Assembly (NCBI GenBank): GCA_012064385.1
Contig: QRDG01000025.1
Location: 326,392-390,391 of the forward strand
DNA length: 64,000 bases
Source of the DNA: Puccinellia tenuiflora
Taxonomy: Eukaryota > Streptophyta > Magnoliopsida > Poales > Poaceae
Reading direction: 5' to 3'
Shown piece by piece: positions 20,449 to 28,785 of this stretch. How positions within the stretch are numbered: the stretch's first letter is position 1; the number at the start of each line of letters is the position of its first letter. The position numbers and the translations under genes are program-made. The notes beneath the pieces were generated by a model. The model did no database searches, was not told where the DNA came from, and saw only the letters and a list, made by a program, of their open reading frames with translations.

Positions 20449-22296
20449 AATAATGACTGCAAGCCGGCAGAAAAATAATCTGATCTGTCAGCATGAGATT
20501 TTTGTTTTTAGGAAAATAATAAAGGATCGAGTGAACCAAGATTCAGGATAGGGAATCAAACTCAACTTTATCTTCATTCATGAAGAAGAACGAAACACAT
20601 GTTCAGATTAGGCACAAGATGCACGGTTAATACAGAGATAAGGACATTTCAGACTCCAGGAATTGACACAAAGGAAAAAAAAATGCACACGAGCACCAAG
20701 CCACCAAACAAAATTTAGTATCTCTGCAGGCATGGCCTCGCCAGGCGAGCATCTAACAGGTAAAATAAGATCCCTCCGGAGCGCTGTTCCAAGTAGGATG
20801 CCCACCTCCCTTCAGTCTTTGTCACCGAGGTAGAGCAAAGTCTAATGTGTTGTTTCAAAACAAAAGAACAAAGCTCAGTGAGAAGGAGAAGAAAAAGGTG
20901 AATGCTCCTTACTGAATATCAGAAAACAGCAAGTCAAGATAATTAAACAAAGGGAATTGTAAACATGGCCACCAAAGCACGATTTTGACCTGAATTGTCC
21001 TAAACCAATGATACTTCTGTTTTGTAGAAATTGCACACTTAAGATGATCCACAAACACACAAACGACCCAATATACTAATACTCGTAAGGTCAGGGAAAA
21101 TGATGAACATCGTAATATCACCCAGTGTTATGAATCAAGGTGTCCACAAAATAAACACTGTGCTCAGGAACTGAGCTAACTCTGTTACTGCATAGATCGA
21201 AATTAAACAACAGTTCTGAGTAGGTCGGAAACAGATCAGTTCTGCAGCTTTTTCAACAAAATTAGATTAATAAAAACTCGCATGAGCTACTCTTTAGAGC
21301 AGAAAGAAAACATCTTGAAACATGACACAGGAGCACGTGATCCATGCCCTTTAACATTATGCTCCTAGCCATGATCAGATGCGCTTGATCAAACCTACCA
21401 GGATGATTACCAAAACAGAAATCAGAATGTTGAAAATGTAAGTAAACAACAAGTAAGCAATTGATCCATTAAATTTTAAATTTTCATAGTTCTAAGACAC
21501 ACTTCTGATCACTAATAATATACAGTTTTATATTCGTATAAATAAATAAAATTATAAAATTTAGGAAAAATATGCTTAGCGATCAAACTAGTGGTATGAC
21601 TTTCATATAGCCAACTGAATAGCTTTAAACATGTTGACGCGTGAGGGTCACTAGTTAGACTCAGATTCTAAAACGCCATTTTAGAATTAAAAAATGACAA
21701 TAATTTAGCAATCTTGTCATCTCCAACATACAATGAAAATCTGTACATATTTGGTTAAAGTCCTTATGCGAGAAACAAACACAAGCAGACAACGAAACAC
21801 TATACATATCCAGCTAAAGACCAATCACCTGTTCTTGTATCCTCTAGTTGCTAAAAAACAATAGTGATTAAGAATATGTATCTTCTTAGCTTGCTGAGTA
21901 CAACAACATAGCACACACAGACAGAGAGACGGAAATGTTCCATCAAATTTACAATTTACCAGCAACAAGCATGAAAACTATTGACAACGTTCTCCAAAGA
22001 CAAAAGAATCCATTAGAGTGTTGACATACATAAACTGATAAACGCAATAGCGTTGCATCATGTTCGGACCAGTGTGATGATATATCTTATGTACACAAAA
22101 CTGTTTTTTCTAGCGTTGAAATAAAACATCCTAGAACTTAACAATCTCAACTGACTAGCCTCTCAACAAAAACAAAGTATTGCAATTCGAGCATTTGAAT
22201 GTAGAAAATAAAAATGAACACAAGTATAAACAATAAGGCTTGCATGATTTCACAATTAACTGTACAAAAGCAGAGAAGTGGCTGCAGAGGCTTCAC
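20449..22296. other. Intergenic or intronic sequence 3' of the NOXY2-like exon
   Basis: AT-rich sequence of about 1.85 kb. If the NOXY2-like exon at 22297-22421 belongs to a minus-strand gene, this would contain its downstream intron and 3' UTR, since a GT donor follows that exon. I could not place a terminal exon, and no element boundary or other gene was recognised. Confidence 0.35.
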
Positions 22297-22421
22297 CTTG
22301 GGAGAGGCAGCTCCAGCAGGACGAGTCGGCAGCGATGCACGAGCGCAGCCGCGCGCCCGCCACCGCGCTGTGGAGAGGCATCAGTGATTCCGCGCCGCCC
22401 GCCAGCGCCTTCACCGCGGAC
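22297..22421 (-). CDS. Orphan core exon of a NOXY2/NFD6-family mitochondrial protein
   Basis: Between an AG acceptor (CTCTCTCAG at 22430-22422) and a GT donor (22296-22295) the minus strand encodes SAVKALAGGAESLMPLHSAV, then AGARLRSCIAADSSCWSCLS. The SLMPLHSAVAxARLxSC core is characteristic of the small plant proteins NOXY2 and NFD6, which carry mitochondrial or dual-targeting N-termini. I could not connect a first exon with an ATG in the right phase, nor a last exon. The piece may be part of a real three-exon gene or a truncated copy. The Mutator-like element at 22821 begins 400 bp upstream of its 5' side. Confidence 0.5.
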
Positions 22422-22811
22422 CTGAGAGAGCCAGAGAGGGGAGGAGCAGGATCAAAAACCTCTCAGAACAGCTTCGCGCGAGACCTAGTTTAGTGCCGAG
22501 ACGACACGAGGATTTGGATGTTTCAGGAGCGACCTACGGAGACGCGGAGGAGCGATGGGAGAGCTCGCCGCATGGAAAGGGTTCGTGATGCGGGATCTCG
22601 ACCGGAGCGCCGCCGACCTGGCCGTGGCGGCGGCGGAGCGGCAGAAAGACGCCATCGTGTTCGTTTACTTCGATGGAGCCAGAAAAATGACGCTGATAGA
22701 AATGGCTGTGTGGGCTACTTCTTTTTGTTTAGGGTGTATAAGCTGTGTGGGCTAGTAGATAGGCCGGGCCGAGAAAAAGAAATTGAGCTATGGTTGGGCC
22801 AGGAATCACCG
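22422..22811. other. Flank between NOXY2-like exon and MULE
   Basis: GC-rich region with a short plus-strand open frame from the ATG at 22555 (MGELAAWKGFVMRDLDRSAA...) ending at 22755. It resembles the first exon of a divergently transcribed gene but has no recognisable domain. It could equally be chance coding in GC-rich sequence. Confidence 0.3.
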
Positions 22812-22834
22812 AATATTAAAGGATTAAGTATATA

Positions 22835-24758
22835 CTAGTAAAAATGCCCGTGCGTTGCAACGGGAAACTCGCTGGGTTTGTCGCAGAGTAACGGCCGATT
22901 AGTCATATCCATAAAATATTTCGGTCACCCGCTTGGTTCTCCGTTTTAGTATTTATTTGGCATGGTTTACCACGAAATCCCCTAGAATGTTCGGAATGAA
23001 ATCGGCAAGAAAAGAGAGACACGACTACGGCGACGTCGAGATATCGACGATGCTCCTTGGAGGAATCTCCTGGTCGCTATGTGCTCCCTCGTTTTCGCTA
23101 TCGTCCTTATATACTCCAATTATGTCCGTATTCGTCATAGGCGCCACGACGTATCATGTTTCCCTATTATTGCCGCTCTCTACCAATTATTTGATAATTT
23201 TCTTTCCCAACGCCATTGTCATCTCTCTTTTCTGCGCGTGAGAAGAGATAATCATGTCCGTGCTTTGAAACGGAAGAGAAAAAAGTCAACTTATTGTTGA
23301 AAAACGATTGGCACAACCTCTAACCTTTGTTCACCATTTGGTATTAATCATTTTTTCTATTTGATCTGCTGCTTCCGTTCCAACTTATAAGATTTTTTAA
23401 TAAATTTAGACTATATACGGACCGAAATAGGTGAATCTACGTACTAATTAAAACACATCTAGATGATTATGAAAAAAGCTAAAACATCTTATATTAAGTA
23501 ACAAAATCTTATATTTAACAACAGAGGTAGTACTATTTTATACTTTATTATTAAATTTTTTCTTATTCAATCTACTATTTAGACTCTGTTATTAATTTTA
23601 ATAAATTATTATTTAATAAAGAGTATCTAAATGCACATATCACGTGTGTGATGACCAGCAGCGGTGAAGCCCAAAGAGTTGTACCTCAGTATCTGTTATC
23701 TGATCCACTCGATCGTTCCGTAAACACATTTCGATCCTCTCTGCTCCGATGTGCAGCAAACACATCAAGTATAACAAATCTTGCAGCTTAGCGCAACCCC
23801 CTGACCTCAATCAACAGCACTACACGGACTGTCTTCTCTGAAATAAACTACCTCAAAGCTCAAACACACCCATCGGCCTCCTCGGCTCCTGCTCCTCCCT
23901 CACCCAACGGCCTTTGGTGCTGCTGTTCTTGTTGAGACGTCAGACATGGAGAGCGAACCCCTTGACCCTCCACACCATCGCCAGTCGCCACGATCCGAAG
24001 CTCTCCGTCCTTGCTCCTCATGACCCTCATGTTCCCGTCGTACTCCTCCACCATGCTATCGAGCAGTCGAGCACCAGCCTCGCTCTCGTCGTCCATCACC
24101 CTGTACGGAGGGAGAATTCGAGGCAGCGTGCGACGCAGCATCCCACACCCTGAGGCGGTGGCAGCAGTCCGGGAGGAAGGTGGGACCGAGAATCACGCCC
24201 ACGAGCTGGCCGCCGACCATCTTCACCATGAAACCACCGTTGCAGATGAAGAAGCCGACGAGCTAGGGCAGGTTGAGGCGGCGGAACGGAGAAGGGAAGC
24301 TGGGAGACGGAGATGCGGCGCCAACGTCGGCAGACTCACGTGTAGCACTCCTCCCTAATAGTGCCACCGGCGCCGATGGAGAGGATGCTCTCGGACGCGG
24401 TCAAGCAGCTGCTGTCGCCAGGTTTGTTGGGCAGCAGGTACACCGCGCGCCATGAACTTCGTCTCGATCGGATCCTCCACGAAGAAATCCTTCCAGATTT
24501 CGATTTGGTGGATTAGCGACTCGCCTGTGAAGATTGTATCGATCGAGTTGAGCGATCCGTCGATGGACTTCGATGGAGCGTTTACATAGACCAACCGTAC
24601 GTGTACGTCGACCAGGAGTCTTTTTCGGAGTGAGAACCGGAGACCAGACCTGATACGACGACCCGCTGAGGATGTACGACGTATGAAACCACGGACGGAC
24701 GAACGAAAAAACGGACGAAATTTTGGGAGGAAGAACCTTTAGTGCTTTTATTATTAGG
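22835..24758. mobile_element. Element nested in the MULE left TIR, with a gene fragment
   Basis: The insertion begins CTAGTAAAAATGCCCGTGCG, followed by TTGCAACGGG (a motif dispersed in grass genomes, from memory), and ends TTATTATTAGG. TATA flanks both sides (22831-22834, 24759-24762) and may be the target duplication. The ends form a weak inverted repeat (CTAGTAAAAA / CCTAATAATAAAA). The GC-rich part (about 23860-24600) contains gene-like open sequence on the minus strand and may be captured. The superfamily is uncertain. Confidence 0.6.
23860..24360 (-). pseudogene. Gene fragment of unknown function in the nested element
   Basis: Minus-strand reading gives VKMVGGQLVGVILGPTFLPD in one frame and, overlapping it, ESEAGARLLDSMVEEYDGNM and RVMRSKDGELRIVATGDG in another. 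The base composition is much richer in GC than the rest of the nested element. No family is recognised. It looks like a captured and decayed exon rather than a transposase. Confidence 0.35.
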
Positions 24759-24762
24759 TATA

Positions 24763-24864
24763 GATTTCACCCCCAAATATCACACATTAGACACAATTCA
24801 CCCCAAACTTAAAATTGGGAGTTTTGAAACCCTCAAATCCACAAAACCGGATAAATCACCCCCT
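24763..24864 (+). repeat. MULE left terminal inverted repeat (inner part)
   Basis: ATTTCACCCCCAAAT... to ...AAATCACCCCCT matches the inverted sequence at 33873-33973 with a single clear mismatch in 101 bases. A further shared block (TGGTTTTGGACAATCT) lies just inside after a short indel. Confidence 0.92.
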
Positions 24865-25132
24865 GCCACTCAATTTTAGTGGTTTTGGACAATCTTTGAG
24901 TGGTATTGGGCAATTTTGGGCTGTTTAGGCGTGCTGACTTGGCTTGCTGACATGGCGACTAACTGATGGCGTTAGTGCGCGGTGGGGCCCACCTGCCAGT
25001 CACTCTCTCCCGCTGTGCCCTATTTCTTTCGCGTTGACCACTCCCCAGTCCCCACTCGCTTCCCACTCATCCCCGTCACCGACCGCCGCAGAGGTCGCCG
25101 CCGTCGCGGCTCCTCATCTCTAGCCTCGGAGG

Positions 25133-26474
25133 ATGGTGACGAGGTAAGATCCAGTCCTTTCCACCCCAAATCTCGCCTCCTCATCCCTAATCGCGAATCT
25201 CACCCTTCTCATCTCTAGCCCTGTCGATGCGGTGTGGTTGCCCTCATAGCCCGCGCGCGTTAGGGGTCGATTTGCAGTTCGATTCGGTTAGGGTTAGGGT
25301 TAGTGTTCATGATAGGGGTTAGGGTTTGAGGGTTAGGGTTAGGGTTCGATTTGCAGTTCGATTCGGTTAGGGTTAGGGTTTAGGATTCATGATAGGGTTT
25401 CGGATGGAGGAGTTGCAAATGCTACTGCTTTTGGATTCTGTTAGGGTTTTGTGTTGTTGAAGGTGTTGATTTTTAATTTGGATCCTGTTTTGCTAGTGTG
25501 AAAATGGAGCCGAAGACGGTGCCATTGATCGTGCTTGATGCTTCGGACAGTGAGCCTCTTTCTCCAAAAAGTGAGCCTCATTCTCCAGCAAGTGATCCTT
25601 CTGAGAGTGATCCTTCTGAGAGTGATTCTTCTGAGAGTGATTCTTCTGAGAGTGATTCTTCTGAGAGTGATTCTTCTGAGAGTGATGGTTCTGAGAGTGA
25701 TGGTTCTGAGAGTGATGGTTCTGAGGAAGATTCCTTCATAGGCATGACTATTTGAGGTGTGCAACTGTGTTTTCCTTTAACTCAATATACTTGTGCTAGT
25801 GTGTTTACCTTGCATTTTTATTTACATGGTGTTGCTGAAATGTAGGTCCAGGTGTTATGGGGCATTCCAGCTTTGATCAATTCTGTATGTTTGCCAATCG
25901 AGTGGAACTGTCCCCTCAACAAGTTATACTTCTTCAGAGCATTTGTGCTGAACAGGAACCAATGACACCATTGTACATTTGCAGCCTGCAGATGACTCAT
26001 GTTGTTCAGGGCAAAGGCAAGATGGTAAGTGCTGGCACCTCCTCTTTTTTGCTATTTAAGGTAGAGTATGATCATACTAAACCCTAACATAGAGTATGAT
26101 CACATAGTAAACCCTAACATAGAATTTTGTTTGCCATTTCTTTGCAGTACTTCAACAAAGAGTTCACCAATAGGTACCTCAGCAAGCACCTTTCGCGGAC
26201 TGCAACCACCATAGTTGTCCACTTTCTCAAAAACAAGGTAACTGAGGAAGTGAAGATGAAGATTTCCAAAGGAACTAAGCATGCCATCATGACCTCAAAC
26301 TGGATGACTGTAGTGAAGAATGCCACTTTTCAGAAGGGTGATATTGTCATGTTCTGGTGTCGGCGCTCCGCATTCCATGGTTTCAAGGTGGTTGTGGACA
26401 AGCTTGAGCCAGGTGCTTTTGGACTGGGAACCAACAAGCACAGGCTCCTGTTGGATGCTCATGGTCTGCTTTAG
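25133..26474 (+). CDS. B3-domain-like protein gene carried by the MULE (in-frame TGA)
   Basis: Four exons join with GT-AG borders: 25133-25143, 25497-25756, 25846-26024 and 26148-26474. Phases agree throughout and give 258 codons if one stop is ignored. The N-terminal part is acidic with a Ser-Glu-Ser-Asp repeat (about residues 32-82). The C-terminal part reads YFNKEFTNRYLSKHLS, then VKMKISKGTKHAIMTSNWMT and NATFQKGDIVMFWCRRS, with the strand order and GD motif of a plant B3 DNA-binding domain. A TGA lies at codon 90 (25753-25755), one base before the exon-2 donor, so the transcript as modelled would give only the acidic part. Translation from the exon-3 ATG at 25857, or a different splice, could still give the B3 part. 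It could be a captured host gene or an old MULE accessory gene. Confidence 0.62.
25267..25406 (+). repeat. Telomere-like GGGTTA-rich repeats in the B3 gene leader intron
   Basis: Several runs of GGTTAGGGTTAGGG occur within a duplicated block that also contains CGATTTGCAGTTCGATTCGG (about 25268 and 25348). Plant telomeres are TTTAGGG, so these are degenerate telo-box-like motifs and not a telomere end. They lie in the first intron of the B3-like gene. Confidence 0.7.
25590..25725 (+). repeat. 15-bp coding minisatellite (SESDS repeat)
   Basis: The unit GAGAGTGATTCTTCT and close variants repeat about nine times in frame and encode an acidic SESDS tract in exon 2 of the B3-like gene. Confidence 0.85.
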
Positions 26475-26823
26475 TGCTTTAGAAGTGGGAAGTATGTAAT
26501 GAACCAGGGTTGGTTGCTTTTGGTGTAATTAACTGGGAAGTGAGAAGCCTGTTGGATAGTTGCTTCTTATTATGTAATGAGGGTTGGTTGCTTTTGATGC
26601 AATGAGCTGGGAAGTAACAAGCTTGTTAGGTTATGTGATGAACTTGTTCTTATGTAATGACTTGTGGTCAGGTTGTGAACCTCTTATGTAAGGATCTCTA
26701 TTATATTGTTATGTAAGAATCTCTTATGTTTCAGTTTCAGTTTGTCAGTTGCTCTTTGTTTGTCAGGCTGATATAGTTTCAGTTTGAGGATGATGCAAAC
26801 CTGCAATGTGTTATCTTATTTTC

Positions 26824-27098
26824 AGTTAATGTGTGACCATATGGTCAGGATGCAAACCATATGGTCCAAGTAATTGTTAGTTAATGTGTGACCATATGGT
26901 CAGGATGCAAACCATATGGTCCAAGTAATTGTTAGTTAATGTGTGACTATATGGTCAGGATGCAAACCATATGGTCCAAGTAATTGTTAGTTAATGTGTG
27001 ACCATATGGTCAGGATGCAAACCACATGGTCCAAGTAATTGTTAGTTAATGTGTGACCATATGGTCAGGATGCAAACCATATGGTCCAGTTAAACACT
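26824..27098. repeat. 55-bp tandem repeat, five units
   Basis: Units begin at about 26824 and recur every 55 bases (for example GTGTGACCATATGGTCAGG at 26831, 26886, 26941, 26996 and 27051). Nearly every unit contains the palindrome ACCATATGGT twice. The array lies between the 3' ends of two convergent genes of the MULE. Confidence 0.92.
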
Positions 27099-27238
27099 AG
27101 ATGGAAACCATATGCTCAATCAGTTTAACACTAGAACATCATGCTATTTAAGTAGAATCCAGTAGGACCAAGCCAACAGTTTAACACCAGATCATTATTA
27201 CATCAAATGATTATTACATCATCTCAAAATGGTTCAAC

Positions 27239-28309
27239 TCAACACTCTCCTTCATCACAAAGTTGCCTGATTTTTTTCAGTTTTTCTTTGGTCCCATTAC
27301 TGAATTTCCAAAGGTCATGGAGTGCATACTCTAACTTCTTCTTCTCCTCCTTCAACTTTGCACTGACATCAGCCAAGTGAGCCATATCTTTTTTGACTTC
27401 ATCCATTTCCTTTTGTTGATCCTGCTTCACATGTTTAAGCATCTGCAACTGCTCAATCAGCTGAGCCCTATCTGTCTTGACTTCCTCTAGTTCTTGCTGC
27501 TCATGCTGCCTCACATCTTTAAGCACCTGCAACTGGTCAAGCAACTGCTCCCTGTCTTTCTTGACCTCCTCCAGTTCTTGCTGCTCATGCTGCTTCACAT
27601 CTTTAAGCACCTGCAACTGCTCAAACAACAAATCCTTTTCTTTCTTGACTGCCTCAAACTCTGTCTTCTGCTCAGATACATTGTGGAGCAAACTTGCATT
27701 TTGGTGATTGCTTTTGATTAAACGATTCTCACTGTCCTCATACATAGCCCATAACCTAGCTAGGGCATTTTGCAAACCTCCATGCCAGTCTGGATCCATC
27801 CAACCTACAAATCCATAGTTTTCAGCTTCCTACAAATTCAGATTTTGAGTATGTCAGTGGGTGTTCAATTAGTCAGAAAGTTCAGAGTTTCAATATTTCA
27901 GTTTCCTAAGAATTTTAGTGTGTACAAACTCGGAGTGGAACTCACATTCTTGATTGGACAAAGGTAGAAGCGCCTTCCTGTCATGTTTCCTTCGAAAGCA
28001 ACAAACAATTCGGGCTTCAGCTTGTGGATGCAGCACAGTACAGGTGCAGCGGCATCGATTCCGCAGAAGTAGGGATCACTGATAGAATCAGGCGCGTTGT
28101 CTCTATATGTGATCTATGAACAGGCGATGAAGAGTGATTCGTGGTTAAAAAATCCCCCAAATGCAGAAACCCTATCCGAGAACAGAGGCACTCACGTCGC
28201 GAAGGGAAGACCCAGCTGAGCTCAGGGGTGGAGGCGGTGAGCAGCGCGGCGTCGAGCTTGAGCTTGTCATCGTGTCGGCGCGGCGAAGAGGGTGCCAATT
28301 TTCAGTCAT
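27239..28309 (-). CDS. GRF-like zinc-finger coiled-coil protein, 290 aa, carried by the MULE
   Basis: Three minus-strand exons (28309-28196, 28113-27946, 27829-27239) have GT-AG borders, all in phase 0, and give an uninterrupted 290-residue protein. Residues about 55-115 read DPYFCGIDAAAPVLCCIH, then GRRFYLCPIKN and GFVGWMDPDW. This is the Cys/His arrangement and GRRFY core of GRF-type zinc fingers, which bind single-stranded nucleic acid in characterised proteins. Residues about 140-275 form a long coiled coil with a 28-residue repeat (LKDVKQHEQQELEEVKKD...) present three times. Its 5' end is head-to-head with the transposase gene, 477 bases apart. No stop or frameshift is seen, which contrasts with the neighbouring transposase. 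Confidence 0.75.
27425..27670 (-). repeat. 84-bp coding repeat in the coiled coil
   Basis: The block CACATCTTTAAGCACCTGCAACTG and its surroundings recur at about 27428, 27512 and 27596, an 84-bp period equal to 28 residues or four heptads. The coiled coil therefore grew by in-frame duplication. Confidence 0.85.
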
Positions 28310-28785
28310 GGCGTCGAGCGGCAACCAGCGGCGCGGCGGAGAGGAGCTTGACCTTGTCGGGCTTTCAGACAGCGCAAGTTGTACAGAAACTTCCCCGTAC
28401 TTTTCCGAATTTGCAATTCAGTCCTTCCACCTGCAGCTTCAAAGCGATCGCTTTCTTTTCCTGCCTTCCCTGCCTCCCTCGCTTTCTTGTCCTGACTCCC
28501 GTGCCACCCGTCCGCGCCGCCGTCCGTCCGCGCACACCACGGCATGGACGTCGCCGCCGGGTGGTCTTTCGCGCCGTCGGCGTGAAAAGATCGTGGGCTG
28601 CTCCGCCCACCTCTCCGTGGTGTGCTCCGTCAACCTCTCCGTGGTCTGCTCTGCCGACCTCTCCGTGGTCTGCTCCGCCGACCTCTCCATGGTCTGCTCC
28701 GCCGATATCGCCGTCGTCTGCTCTGTTCGCCGCCGACCTGCCATCAACCTGCGCGCCGTGTGACCTGCTCCTACGCCACGTAGAC
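28310..28785. promoter_or_regulatory. Divergent intergenic region between GRF-coiled-coil and transposase genes
   Basis: The 476-bp GC-rich spacer between two head-to-head start codons is the expected place for a shared promoter. It includes a 27-bp tandem repeat (about 28604-28715) of the type TCTCCGTGGTCTGCTC. Long open frames across it look like composition artefacts. Confidence 0.5.

Noticed and set aside
25267..25406. True telomere or chromosome end
   Set aside because: The repeats are few, degenerate, TTAGGG-like rather than TTTAGGG, and lie inside a bounded transposon.
25441..25764. Antisense frame rich in RRITLRRITL repeats
   Set aside because: It is the reverse complement of the 15-bp SESDS coding minisatellite of the B3-like gene.
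26824..27098. CRISPR-like array
   Set aside because: The units are adjacent 55-bp tandem repeats without unique spacers, in a plant transposon.
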